A model generated the notes under the pieces. It ran no database searches, was not told the DNA's origin, and saw only the letters and a list, made by a program, of their open reading frames with translations. A DNA stretch of 64,000 bases from Torymus aiolomorphi (taxonomy: Eukaryota > Arthropoda > Insecta > Hymenoptera > Torymidae). Positions 36,101-48,205 of this stretch are shown piece by piece (within the stretch, counting starts at the first letter, position 1; every line of letters begins with the position of its first letter). The stretch spans positions 262,138,075 through 262,202,074 of the forward strand of contig CM070873.1 of assembly GCA_036365515.1 (NCBI GenBank), written 5' to 3'. Made by a program: the position numbers and the translations under genes.

Positions 36101-39100
36101 AGCACGAGACGGGCTTATTAAGGTCGATTGCTCACGAGCTTCCTATGTTACTTAATTGCTAGGACGTCGTTTTTTTTCAAATTCCCTTAGGAAAGCGGAA
36201 GGGTCTATTTTTTACGGCATGATTGCTACGCTCAAAGCAATAGAGTAAACATTACGACAATTTTTGTCTTAGTTTAAAAAATGCTAGGTTTCGCAAAAAA
36301 AAAAAGAGATCTTTTAAGTGGACATTTCAGATCTGAGTGGAAACCAGTGTTTAACATTGAGTAATCAACAGTAATTGAGTCACTCTTACAACATTTTCCA
36401 CATTTTACATGATTTTCCTCTTTTTTTCGTATTTTGCAAAATAGTCGTATTTTCAACAAAGTAATACCGACCTTAAATAGTCTTTTAGCCATTGAAAACT
36501 TTATTTTACTACCGCTATCCAGTATCGCTTTTTATTATGTCACAGAATGCGCACACAGTAGCAGACTTAAGCCTAAAACTGCGAATAAACTTTTAAGCAT
36601 GCACTAACTTCAACTCAGAAATTCAATATCAAACTTCCAAATAAGAAAAACCGAATAAATTAGCCTGAAGTAAAGGACCAATAAGAACGTGTCGAAGAAG
36701 ACCATCGATACAGATGAGAAACACATATCGGGTGGTAGGAGGGGGCGACTAGCCCGAGACTCCCGTGCGACGCACGCGCAAATCGGCACAGGGGGGAGAC
36801 CGCGACGTAAATGCGTATAGCAACGAGGACAGGGGTATATAGAAAGAAGAAGAGGAGGAGGACGACGACGCGATAATATCGCGAAAAACCGGTATAATTA
36901 TGCAATTTAGATTCAGTCTTACGATTCCGGTTCTGGCTTTTATTAAAAGCGAGAGTGGGCGTGAGCGTATACACGCAGCGATCAACCGCGCGCGCGCGCG
37001 CGGCAACAGCTGTAAACGATGCTGCTCCGCGCGCGATGCATCGCTTTTCACCCTGAAACGTTATCCATCGGCCAGGCTCCATTCACGCATTAGTCTCCTG
37101 GACGTGACGTTAGCGGCTACACCCCCTTCGCGATCGAAAATGTCATGCGCGCTCGCTCTCAATGATACCGAGCGAGCCGGGGCCCCCGGACACGCACACA
37201 CATGCACACTGCACACCGGGCTCTTTATCGTGGAATTTATAATTACCAGCCTTTCAAACTGTGTAAGCGTGTGTATGTGTGCGTGTAGTCGTGGCCGAAG
37301 ATTATTAGATTCATTTATAAAGCGCGCGCGCGTGTGCACGCGAGATGCGTCGTGGGATTGCCAAGGTGCCGAGCTCGCCTAGGACTTGTCACATTACTGA
37401 TAATTATTGTTATTATGATTATTCGATCGGTTTCGACGTCGTCTCTTTTATCGGGTCTCGTATATGATCGTGGTTTTTATCGGGGTATAGCCGGACATTA
37501 ATCATTGTTCAGCGGTTTATTAACGCTGCTGCTTATTATTGTGAAACGAACAACATAACGATCGATGATATTATTTAAATATATATATTGTGATTTATTG
37601 CTGAGATGACAAATGTTTTGAAACGGTTTTTTGCCTTTTATTTTAAACAATAGTCAGAGAAGTGCGCATCGTCATACATAGTATCGACTAAGCACCATTC
37701 ATCCGCTGCATCTCGTCATAAACAGATAACAAATAAAATTCTAGCCGCGCTTACGCATCGCGAGTACCAGCCTACCTCTGCGCAATTTTAATCATCATAT
37801 AAATTAAACGAGCTACAGTATCAAGTAACATCATCGGTAATTTAACCCCAGAGATTAGAAGCCCCCCCCCCGTATGAGCTGCAACCGTTAAATGCCGATC
37901 GAAAAAAATCCCGAGTCTCTATAGGCAGAAGTGATCTATGAGACAAAAGATAATAGAGCGAGAAGTTAAGAAACGTTCGGTTGGAAAAAAGGCCCGTCCG
38001 CGGAGCCATTGTGTCGTTCATAAATATTTAAGACGCTTGAAAAGCCTCTTCCAGGAACGCATTGTTAGAGCTAGAGCACTTCCGCCTCTCGCGCGCGTGG
38101 TACACACACAACGAACACGCCATACGCACTGCAGCTCGCGAACCTAAAGGGTGATATAAATTTTCGTGATATAGTCTCCCTCGAGCCACTGGCTCCTCCT
38201 TTCCTCTAGAGACTATGCAAACAATAGCCAATCGGCTGGGTAATTAGCTCTTATATATAATATCCCGCGTTGCGACATCTCTCCCTCTCCGCTTCCGGAA
38301 TTCACTCTCTCTCGCGCGCGTACCTCGTTATACGATCATAACCGAGAACTGCAGCAGCAGCATCCCTCGAGAGTGACAAGCTCTCTCTCCCACGAGAGCT
38401 GTGTGGTCCAATTAGCGCTGGGAAGAGAGAGCGGGAGATAACGATCTCGAGATATCGGTGATTCGGCGTGTTGTCTTCTCGACGAAAACAAGACAAGAGC
38501 CGTGTCACCGATGTCACCTTCGCGATCGCCCTATCTCGCCAGTGCAGGAGACCGGTTCTTGTTTTGGTGCGAGTTGAATTCGAGTCTGTGTGTTTTTGAA
38601 ATCCGGAAGATTCGAGGGGTCCACACGATTCACCATTTTTTTTTAATGCCGTGTGTTTTTTCCGCTTGTTTGGATAAAAACAGACACAGCCGTGCGCTTT
38701 GCTCGAGCCGAGATTACAATAACAACATTGATGTTTGTATGCAGTAACAAAGTGAATTTTTATATAAACTCTGTCATTCAAAAGAATGTTTTAAATATTT
38801 GTATTGGTGTAGTAATGTAAATACCAATGTCAAACGGTTTAACAGTTATTATTCTATGTTCATTATGGCCATGATAGTCGATCCAGTTACACGATGAATC
38901 AGTGTAGTTAAGCGCTGGGTACAATGTTTGGATTCTTTTGTCAAACATGATTGTTCAGATTTTCTAAATTACTATGCCTGTCCCATCGTTTCGTGTCATT
39001 CACACTTGGGGCATTCACTGTAATCATGACCTTCAATAAGTGGTGACAAGAGCATTTATGTAAATGTATGAATACGCGAGTAATGACTTTTGTAGCAGGA

Positions 39101-39390
39101 TTGAAAATTACAAAGAATTTTAATTGCTACGTTCTCCTCTAAAGTAAATTGCGTATCAAAGTTTATTTTCTTTTCTTTTCTACTGAGCTTCCTTTTAATC
39201 TTTTTCCAACGTCATTAAATTGCCCCGTAAACTTTGTGGAAAGAATGCACAGTTTCGGTATTTTTGGACCATCTGCTGTTTCTAAACACTTTTATTAAGT
39301 GATTAGGAAATTCCATTGCAAATACTTGGTGATGAGAAGAAGTGAAACAGGTCCATTGATTTTGTTGGAAATTCCAGCTCTTCCTTTTTT
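27200..39390. other. Mostly CpG-rich non-coding stretch
   Basis: No supportable gene. It alternates between CpG-rich blocks and AT-rich blocks (for example 33,050-34,200 and 35,850-36,650). From about 38,770 to 39,900 the texture changes: CGCG motifs almost disappear. A minus-strand 72-codon frame at 36,274-36,492 contains KCGKCCKS but nothing else supports it. Confidence 0.45.
29755..29779. repeat. (GA)n microsatellite
   Basis: About twelve GA units. Confidence 0.9.
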
Positions 39391-39396
39391 GACCAC

Positions 39397-39430
39397 TATA
39401 TATAAGGTGAGATTAAGCAGTGTAGTCAGG
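39397..39430 (+). promoter_or_regulatory. Candidate TATA/initiator core promoter
   Basis: TATATATAAG at 39,397-39,406 is followed by AGTCAGG, whose A at 39,428 lies 31 bases downstream of the first T. This spacing fits TATA-plus-initiator promoters of arthropods (TCAG initiator). It lies in a block almost free of CGCG motifs, 0.8 kb upstream of the first exon seen of the RhoGEF gene. The first ATG downstream (39,492) opens only 36 codons. TATA-like strings are common here, so this is a weak call. Confidence 0.25.
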
Positions 39431-39921
39431 CTGAGCACTGAAGTAGAAAAAAGGAAACTTCGCAACTGAAACGAAAACGTCTGGGCTCAGGATATGTGCC
39501 ATTCTTTTGTTTTTATGCTCAGATGGCTTAATTACGGTAAAGCTTCCATTGACTTCAGTGTGGGGTTACAAATATATAGCTTAGAGAGAAAGTTTATGTA
39601 TTTTTAAACATTGTTTAGCATGACGTAAATTTGCAAAGTAATTTATCTTGAAGTATTCATTGTAAATGAAATATGCCATTCAACCATTGGGAAAACATAA
39701 AAACTCGCAATAAAAACTAAATAATGATTTAAGAGACTGTCATACAGTATTCAACTATATACTTCGTAACATTTTATTAACAATTGTTGTCATCTACTAT
39801 TCTCATAATTATTCAAAAAACAATATAATGTATATATAATAATAATAATGTTAAATTCAACCACAATAATAAAAAGTACGATGTAGAAATTTGTAATTCT
39901 CTCAAATTAACTTTATTTACT

Positions 39922-40113
39922 TCAAAGCCTTACCATCTTCCCTTCTATCACCAATACTAAGCACGAGCTCACTACAACCTTGTAATTCTTGCAATCAAAG
40001 CAAACCCCAAAAAAGTCTAAAGTAAATAGAAAATTACCCGGCTTATAAACATTCAGCTGGCAGATTGCGCAGCACCGCCGTAATCTCCGTCTTAGACAAT
40101 GCGGAATAATCAT
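39922..40113 (-). CDS. Possible small Cys-rich ORF, 63 aa
   Basis: A minus-strand ATG frame of 63 codons with two Cys pairs (CCAICQ and CFDCKNYK) spaced like a small zinc-binding unit. An AATAAA signal lies within about 10 bases of the stop codon on the same strand. I do not recognise a family. The signal directly after the stop and absence of upstream features leave this uncertain, and it may be chance in an AT-rich piece just upstream of the RhoGEF exon on the other strand. Confidence 0.2.
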   Translation of the reverse strand: MIIPHCLRRRLRRCCAICQLNVYKPGNFLFTLDFFGVCFDCKNYKVVVSSCLVLVIEGKMVRL

Positions 40114-40230
40114 TTGAAAATTACACGGAGGGGTAGAAACAGAAATTTCTCTCTCTCTCTCTTCTCTTCCTCTGCACCGCCGAGAGTATATACCTAGTCT
40201 GACCGAAGGGACGATAAATTTTTGTTGCAG

Positions 40231-40420
40231 CTCGCCGCAGTGTCACCGGGGCCGGTGTCCTCTGTGGTCGGGCCGGTGCTGCTCAAGTACCGGGTCTGTC
40301 GGCCTCGTCTGCTCCTCGCGGGCTCGCGAGCCGAGGTCGATCCCGCGGCAGACGTTGGCCTCCTCCACGGCGAGGTCCTACTCATCGAGGACTCGGCTCG
40401 ACAGTACAACACCATTGGTG
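40231..40420 (+). CDS. RhoGEF-family gene, internal exon upstream of the DH domain
   Basis: A 190-nt internal exon. The acceptor is AATTTTTGTTGCAG and the donor GGTG/GTAAGT. It is read in phase 0 from CTC and leaves one base (G) for the next exon. It codes for about 63 residues (LAAVSPGPVSSVVGPVLLKY, then a stretch with LLHGEVLLIEDSARQYNTIG). I recognise no domain; it precedes the Dbl-homology domain in the next exon. Codon third positions are strongly G or C, unlike the surrounding introns. No upstream exon of this gene is apparent in the window, so the protein's N-terminus lies elsewhere. An alternative acceptor ten bases downstream (GCCGCAG) would shift the reading phase and is less likely. 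Confidence 0.75.
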
Positions 40421-40821
40421 GTAAGTGTGTGGTAATAACAATGATAATAATCTAGAGGAAAATTTTTTAACACCAGCATTATCGATACACGATGTAATAT
40501 ATATCGCGGCCAATAAACGCGAGCGCCGCGGTGTATAACGAGGCATTAAAACGGTATATACCGTGGACGTCGGGGCGTTATTGTGTCCTTTTTATACACG
40601 TATATATATATACACACGTTAGAGAGCGCCGCGGGGCAACGGCACCTCGTTGTTGCTCTCGCGCATTATATACACCGAGTTCGACAATAAAACACCTTTA
40701 CTGTTACATTGCCGGGGTTCGGATTCCTTCTCGCTCGCGCGCGCGCTTTTCATTCTTCTTTTGTATAATACGACACAAGGGAGTGATACACATTGTTACA
40801 CCCATCTCTCTTGCCTCGCAG
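40421..40821 (+). other. Intron, 401 nt
   Basis: Donor GTAAGTGT, acceptor TCTCTTGCCTCGCAG, phase 1. It separates the two neighbouring RhoGEF exons. Confidence 0.75.
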
Positions 40822-41006
40822 ATACGGACAGACGGTACCGGGCGACGGAAAAACTGCTCAACGCCGAGGAAGAGTACCGGGAGTGTCTCTGTAGCGCCAA
40901 GGAGCTGTACGCTAGGCCTCTGGCGAGAAACTATCCCGAATTCCACGACGTCATCTTTCAGCCCCTGGCCTGTCTCGCGCTGGTCAGCGCGGAACTCTGT
41001 CGGAGG
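40822..41006 (+). CDS. RhoGEF-family gene, exon with start of the Dbl-homology domain
   Basis: A 185-nt exon joined in phase 1 to the previous one (G + AT gives Asp) and ending in phase 0 at CGGAGG/GTGAGT. It codes for DTDRRYRATEKLLNAEEEY and continues with CLCSAKELYARPL, FHDVIFQPLACLALVSAELCRR. This matches the first conserved region of Dbl-homology domains, where a helix of type LL-x-(T/A)-E-x-x-Y contacts the Rho GTPase and promotes GDP release; the key Glu is the first E of NAEEEY. The following segment fits the IF-x-N-x-x-x-(I/L) part of the domain. I cannot name the subfamily. RhoGEFs normally have a PH domain after the DH domain, which would lie beyond this window. Confidence 0.8.
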
Positions 41007-43604
41007 GTGAGTACATATTGTTTTTTAAAGTTTCGCTGTGAGATAGTGCGAGGAGTGAGTGTGGAAAGTCGGAGCTACCGCGCGACGCCTGACGATAGGA
41101 AACCCGCTAGAGCGCCGAGCACGGCGGGACTCGACGCTTACCGGCTCGTTTTGCGCGCGAGCGTCGGTACGTGCGTGTACGCTTGTGTTTGAGATAGTAC
41201 CGGCAGATGGAGTTACAATTGTTGCTCAGTAGCGGACGTCATAGTTAATTGTTTTTCGTTTAGTGTGGCTATTTTGATCGAGTTATACGAAAAGAATAAT
41301 ATTCTTTTTTTTTGTAGTTGTTTTTGTTTTAAATATAAAATTGTCCAAAAATAAATAGGGATATGAATTACCATTTAGTATTATTACCTTACTTGATCAT
41401 AATTTTTATGAAAATGTTGTCAAAATTATATACATTAAACAGTTCTCTTAAAAAATTTAATACATTATCTTGCTTTTATTTAAAAAAAAATCATCTAATT
41501 GCCTGAAATTGACGATTTATTGTAAAAAATAATTAAAATTTTTACATCAAATTAAACATTAATAACAACTTTACACAAAATTTCAATTAAAAAACGATGT
41601 AATCAACAACATCGGTATCCGAAACACTCTCGTTTTAAAGCTCATGCATAAGTATGCTGCGCGGCAGGTGTAGGGTTCGACTCGAAAATAACACTCCATC
41701 GAGGAAAAAAAATAAGACCGGAAGCCTTCGAGAGTTACCACCCACGGCTAAGAAAAACATCGGCACGCCACTCGCTCGCGTGGGTCAGGCATCTCTCGCG
41801 CAAAGGGCTAAAAGAGCACGTACCGAGCACCTCGCACACAGACGGAGGCCACCGAGAGAGAAAGAGAGATTCCGACCTCGTCCTTCGGCTTCCGCGCGAA
41901 AGCTAAGCCATACACACAACGAGATGAGTGATGACATTGGTTAGCACTCTCATAAATATTTAGTTTACAAGTAAACCCGCGCGCGGCGTGAAAGAGGAAC
42001 GAATCCGAACCTCGGAAGTTCAACCTCGTAAAGGTTCTCTTTTAAGAAAGATGTAAAAAAAGACAAGAGAAAAAACGGGAAGGTAGAAAGAAACGGAGCT
42101 CCTGTTGTATACACGCGCGGGTCGCATATGTGCCAATGCGCGGGAGATTTTGTCCGAGCGCACGCGCGCGTGTGTGTGGGTAGAAGCGAACGGTACGGAA
42201 CGAGAGAACGCCCCCTTCGACAGGCTAAAAACACAATTTACGACGGTGGGGAAAGAGAGAGAAACGACAACGACGTCAACTAATCGAGGCCTGTATGTGT
42301 GCGTGTATGTGTGTGTGTACACACTCGGGACTGGACCTTAGAGTAGACGTCGAGGAGGAGGCGCAGGTCTTTCTTTTTAGGTCTTTTTGGTTGAGTCTAT
42401 ATAATTAGCTCATTAAACTAATGATACGAGGAAATGATCTAGATCTTCCAGTTGAAGTGATTCTCGAGTGTAACGTGCCACGGCATGGACGTGGATCAGA
42501 ACATCTATTATTAGATTATAAATCTGTTCAATTTGTTTGTTTACCATTTTAGTGAAGTTGCCGTAATACTTTTTGATAACATTTACATCAGTTACAAAGA
42601 TGATAAATTGTACATCAAACATTTTTTATTCCAAGTCGCGAAGAAAATCTTTCTTCTTATCGTTGAATAGAAATTCACGCAAAACAAAGACGATCAATTT
42701 AACAAGTAACGACTCCCAAAGTCTTTCCGCCTACATTGTATATCAAAATACTTGCTGAAAAGAATAGACTCCGCGCGTAATTGACTTATTGCAGCGTGTG
42801 CTCGTCGTTCGCGTGTCGAGCAGCACCGCCATGCCGGATTCATTTTTGCTCCCCTTCATCGCAATTTTTTGCCCGACGTAAATGACTCATGATTGTCAAA
42901 TGAGACGAGCAGCTCGCTACCAATTTATATGTCATTCTTCTTCGTCTAATTTCGGTCTCTCTCACCCTCTTCTCCTCCTGACGACGTTGCCTTTTTGTGT
43001 CGGTCTATTCAACGCGTCGTTGTATCCGCGCGCGCTCCTTTTGTCTCTCTATATACGCTGACGTGAAAGAAGATTCGCGCGGACGTATAAAAAACGCTTT
43101 TTACACCCGCCACCGAATGACTATTTTTAGTTTCATTGTGCCCGCGTGGAAAATGAATTAATTAAGTATATAACCGCTGCTCGCATTCGATACAGACAAT
43201 AGAGACATTCGCTAATTGCCGACGGAAAAGTCTCTCTTCCTCGTAAATCAAGGAGCCGCTAAATGCAATTACGCGCATATTCTCTTTCCCGAACTCGCGG
43301 CTGAGTTTTGCCTAATAATTGAAGGCGCGCGCAGGCGCGGGAGACTTTTCCGAACACGCGCCGCGCGATGTACCACCGCGCGATAATTGCGGGATCTCGG
43401 TGGCGGCGAAAAGTGCACAGCTTGCCGCGCATTGTGCGCGCGCATTGTGCGAGCCAGGCGGCTGCACCGAGTGCCGCTTATGTTCGCCCGATCTTCGCGC
43501 TTTCCCTGCGCTTGCGCGCAACTCGCTCGCCCGCGCTATTTACGACTCGGGAATTCTCAGCACGCACGCTCTCGCTCGCAATAATACATAGTAGAGCTCG
43601 CTGC

Positions 43605-43738
<134 letters not shown>

Positions 43739-44531
43739 TACATGTGTTCCACCCACCGAAGAAAGAGAAAGAGAGAGCAGATATATAATATCTACACATA
43801 TAATAATTATATGTGTACGAGAGAGTGGAGCCGAAGCCGTGTAAATATATATATATATATATACGAAATCGCGAGGTCGCCCGAGGTTAATTGCTGAAAT
43901 ACGAGTGTTTATGCGTGTATGTGAATGTGTGTAATGTGAAGGCGGGTGAGACCTGCGGTGCACGCGGCGTGCTTCTGCTTTTCGCTGGAAATTTCACCGT
44001 AATTGCGAGTCGCTTAACGTTCATTACCTTAAATCAAACGCGCCCCGAAAGTTTATTTCGGAGAATGATTCTGTTTCGCTTGTTACTGGCGCACCAGAGT
44101 TTAATGCATCGTGCAAGATGTATTACTTATTAAGATAAGCTGCGAAAAGCCTGTATTTACGCGTCGAATTTTTACTTCTTTATTAGCCAATAAATTATAG
44201 GGTGACGTTTAATAGTTTTATTTTCATTAAATTCATTAATTTGTTCAACATTACTATTTAAGTAGATTTTTTAAATAAAACTATATGGATAAATTAAAAA
44301 AAAAAAAAAATTACTAAATTATCGAGCGGCCAGAAGTATTACAAAATAGAATAATTAGAATAATTTCTAGTAAAAATGAAAATCCATTTAGACCTTTATT
44401 AATTAAAACTTCATAATTGTATATCTGATATAATAAGCTGCACACTTTTATATCTTCAAAAAAATAAAACTAGGAATAAGGATCTCGTGGTAATGAAAGA
44501 TTCCAAAAAAATTTGATTTAAAAATTGTAAA

Positions 44532-44691
44532 ATGGTAGCTTTGAAAGTGTTTAACAAGCTGCCATATGATCTCAAACTGTTAAAAGTAAATATAAATCGT
44601 ATTTCTCATTTATTAAAGTTTAATGTTTATATAAATGTTACCACTATTGAAAAACTACGAAATTTATGTTATCTTAGTTTTAAGTCCAGTA
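44532..44691 (+). pseudogene. LINE-like reverse-transcriptase C-terminal remnant (interrupted)
   Basis: An open frame starting MVALKVFNKLPYDLKLLK with ISHLLKFNVYI further on. The pattern FN-x-LP-x-(D/E)-(L/I)-(R/K), followed by a short hydrophobic-basic helix, is typical for the C-terminal tail of non-LTR reverse transcriptases (as in CR1, jockey and RTE-like elements). No RT core motifs are present upstream, so only a 3' fragment remains. The frame is broken by the foldback element inserted at the TTAA at 44,692. Beyond that element (45,722 on), the sequence continues to an A-rich (AAAT)n tail at about 45,850-45,877, as expected for a LINE 3' end. Confidence 0.4.
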
Positions 44692-44695
44692 TTAA

Positions 44696-45717
44696 CCCAT
44701 TAAGTCCTGAATGGACAAATTTTCACTAAAGTTTTCAACGCTTATATTTTATGTGAAAATGAATTGTAAAAAGTATATGGATAAGCGCATTCGATGTAAA
44801 ATTTGATAAACTTTCAGAATCTTTTGTTAGATTTTTCAAAAAATTAAACTGTCGAACACTGTACATGATTTTTTCCAAAAAAACATGGTTTTTAAAAAAA
44901 AAAAATTATTCATTTCGATTTTTCAAATGGAATGCATTTAAGATTTAATGATCAAAATGCAGAAAACGTGGCCTCGAGACCTAAACTTGAAAATCTAACG
45001 ATTTAGGTTTTGAAAAAAAATTTTAAAACACATAAAATGGCGGCTGAGACGCAGAAAAATCATAAAAATCTTCTGGAATTATTTATTCGAAAAAGATGGA
45101 CTTTAGAGAAAAACTTTACTGAAGAAAAAGTTCTTAGAATTTGATCAGAGAACATGCTGGAATTTTTCCAGAACCTTTTGGCAAATTTCAGAATTTTTCA
45201 AAATTTTCAAATTTTGAAAAATTTAAAAACGCTTCTTATGTTTCTGAAAAAATTCCAGCGTGTTCTTTAATCAATTCTAAGAACTTTTTCTTCAGTAAAG
45301 TTTTTCTCTAAAGTCCATCTTCTTCGAGTAAATAATTTCAGAAGATTTTTATGATTTTTCTGCGTTTCAGCCGCCATTTTGTGTTTTAAAATTTTTTTTC
45401 AAAACCTAAATCGTTAGATTTTCAAGTTTAGGTCTCGAGGCCACGTTTTCTGCATTTTGATCATTAAATCTTAAATGCATTCCATTTGAAAAATCGAAAT
45501 GAAAAATTTTTTTTTTTTTTGAAAACCATCTTTTTTGGAAAAAATCATGTACAGTGTTCGACAGTTTAATTTTTTGAAAAATCTAACGAAAGATTCTAAA
45601 AGTTCATCAAATTTTACATCGAATACGCTTATTCATATACTTTTTACAATTCATTTTCACATAAAATATAAGCGTTGAAAACTTTAGTGAAAATTCGTCC
45701 ATTCAGGACTTAATGGG
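44696..45717. mobile_element. TTAA-flanked foldback element (1.02 kb)
   Basis: The ends are CCCATTAAGTCCTGAATGG and its inverse, directly flanked by TTAA on both sides (44,692-44,695 and 45,718-45,721). The two arms of roughly 475 bases are near-perfect inverted copies over their whole length (for example CACTGTACATGATTTTTTCC and the segment around GTGGCCTCGAGACC). The central loop is about 60-70 bases, around 45,170-45,240. TTAA target sites and CCC ends are characteristic of piggyBac-like elements, so I infer a non-autonomous piggyBac-type foldback. No ORF is present. It sits inside a LINE-like remnant. Confidence 0.85.
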
Positions 45718-45721
45718 TTAA

Positions 45722-45877
45722 GTCTACTTTTTTTTTCTTGCACCAGACCAGTGCACAGGTATATTTATTATACCTCCACGGGAAGTATTTTTGTATTTAA
45801 TATATTATGTATACGTAGATTACAATTTCTTGCATTTGCACTCTGGTTGAATAAATAAATAAAAATAAATAAATAAA
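45722..45877 (+). repeat. 3' part of the LINE-like remnant with A-rich tail
   Basis: Sequence following the foldback insertion. It ends in an (AAAT)n-type tail at 45,850-45,877, the usual form of LINE 3' ends. If the foldback and one TTAA are ignored, the frame of the upstream fragment stays open to TAA at 45,798-45,800, which supports the view that both parts were once contiguous. Confidence 0.4.
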
Positions 45878-45936
45878 GGTAGTTGAAAGATATATCTGCC
45901 AAAGACTGTCTTTTTCCAGCGATCGCCATTTACACT

Positions 45937-45969
45937 CAAAAAATAAAAAAATAAAAAAATAAAAAAAAC
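45937..45969. repeat. (AAAAAAT)n low-complexity tract
   Basis: Four A-runs separated by single T bases. Confidence 0.85.
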
Positions 45970-47603
45970 ACCAAAATAGCTTTTATTACATCGCAAAAAC
46001 ATTTTATTTATTGTTTAATGAAAATAAAAACAAACGACAATTAATAGCTTCACCGTAATTATATACTACTTTGAGTAAATCAACTATTTCAATCTCGAAT
46101 ATAGTATTTCGTATTCAATAAAATTCAAATATTTCCCCAACGTTTTATTTAAGTCCCCACTATCTCTCATTACTATCTGAGCATTTAATTTTGCTAATCG
46201 GCAATTTAACGGAATTAACAGATTCAGCCGCTGCGACGCGGCAGCCGCCGCCACGATAATAATCAACGCGTTTTCACTGAATCAAATTTAATCGCGCGCC
46301 ATCTCCGATATATTTCACGGGCGATCTAAAATATTCATGGTATAATAGGATGAGCAGCAGCGCAGCAACGCGCGCGCGATCTTCTCCAAGGCCGGCAACA
46401 TTCATCCCTTTAAATAACTTTCAACACCGCTTATAAAAGCGATTAAACCTCCTCACTCACGCGCACGTATACACACGCGCACACTCTTAGCGTTCCCGAG
46501 AAAGGCGTATCCCCTCCTCCCCCTGCGCTCCAATATAAAATATGTCGTCTCCACGTGACAAGTGCGCGCGAGAGCGCATCCAAAAAAAGGGGGGGCTAGA
46601 ACATTCCGTGACGGTCTATATAGCATACCTACAGCACGTGGACATCTCAAGGGCTAGGCGGTTGCAATTAAGGGTAATCACAGACGCCTGCGTTCGCGAG
46701 GTGCGGACGACGACGACCGAGACGCGCCTAAAAGAAGAGGGAGCCAAGCGACAGGAAGCTCGCGAATCGAGAGGAAACCTATATCGGCCAGCGCACGCTC
46801 TCTCTCTCTCTCTCAGAAGGGAAGACGAAGAAGAAGACGACGACGAAAGAAAGAAAGAAGAGAGCCACAGCGGTGACGGCGGCGCGGCCTTCCTTCCTTC
46901 TTCGTCGCTCGTAAATAACGTTTTTGCACTTGGCAAAACTCGCCGGCTCTCTCGCGCAAGCGCGCGTGTGTGTGAGTGTGCGTGCGGTTAGCGTGTGCGA
47001 GCGCGAAGGAGGAAGAAGATAGCGCACGCGCGCGCGTGAGTGAGAAAGAGAGGAGAGAGGACGCGGAATGCGAAACCGCGACGCCGGTCAAGTTATAGAG
47101 CTACGCGTATGTGTATATATATGTACGTATGTATATACCTGCGGTGACGACGTTTTGTCAAGGCCTGTGTATAAAGCTGCCTCGTCGGGTAGTTTTCTGC
47201 AGTCGCCGCCGCCGTGGACGACAGGCCCGATTATTTTCTTCTCGCCGAGGTTCGCGAGAGCGGCATTTAGGCCCACTCCCCGCCTCCCTTCAAATGAGCC
47301 CTTGGATTAATGCTATTTACGTGTCGGTAGCATTTTTTCCCCTCCCTCGAGTTTGTTTTTTTTTTCTTTTTAAAGTAAGAAGGGGAGAGAGAACGAGTTA
47401 TTCGATCTCAGGTGGATTGCGCGGATTCTGCCGAACGCATGCCGCGCATTCGTGCGTAACTACCTTTGTGTCCGTGCGCCTCTCTCTCGCTCTCCGTTAA
47501 TTGCTTATTTGATTCGAGACGTTACAGCAGCTGTGTGTACAGATGATTTTGATTACGATTGTGTATCGAGGGGGGAACGACATTAGGGCAGCCGCCGTTC
47601 TCT

Positions 47604-47619
47604 GTAAGTAAGTAAGTAA
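47604..47619. repeat. (GTAA)4 microsatellite
   Basis: Four GTAA units, each of which resembles a splice donor. Confidence 0.9.
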
Positions 47620-48142
47620 GCGGCTTAACGGTTTCGCAAATTAATGGTTTCGCTTACTCTCTTTCGCGCGCGCGGCCGTTAATCAATAAGAAGAATGAGA
47701 TAATTACAATAAGGCGGACAAAAAAAGAGAGATCCCGCACCCTCCCCGAGTTTGCGTTTCTCCGACTGGCAAAGTCTCGACATAGAATGCCGGGGCGATT
47801 TCTCTCCCTCTCTTTCGTTCCTGAGACGCAACGCAATAATTGCCGAGTGCCGGCGCGTCGCCCGCCGACTACTCGAACGCTGGTATTTAAATGCGAATAG
47901 AGAGATGCCGGAAACTCCGAAGGGCTGCCACGGCTGCCGCTGCGCTTTATAAGCGCTGGCCTTATAATTGCTCCTCTATATAATATCGGCCCTCGGAGGT
48001 AGGGCTGAGAGGGAGAGAGAATCGCGCGCTAATTAAAAGGCTCGAAATCACTTGCAGTCGTTAGAAGCCATGGGGCCTTTCAGCTCTCCCTCTCTCTCTC
48101 TCTCGCTCCCGACGTCGTCCTCTGCAAGGAAGAAAAAGGGAG

Positions 48143-48146
<4 letters not shown>

Positions 48147-48203
<57 letters not shown>
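48147..48203. repeat. (GA)28 microsatellite
   Basis: An uninterrupted GA tract, with a CT tract about 45 bases upstream (48,089-48,104), so the two could form a local hairpin in RNA. Confidence 0.95.

Positions 48204-48205
<2 letters not shown>

Noticed and set aside
47604..47619. Array of splice donors (GTAAG repeated)
   Set aside because: A simple (GTAA)4 repeat without an adjoining exon; no reason to think it is used in splicing.
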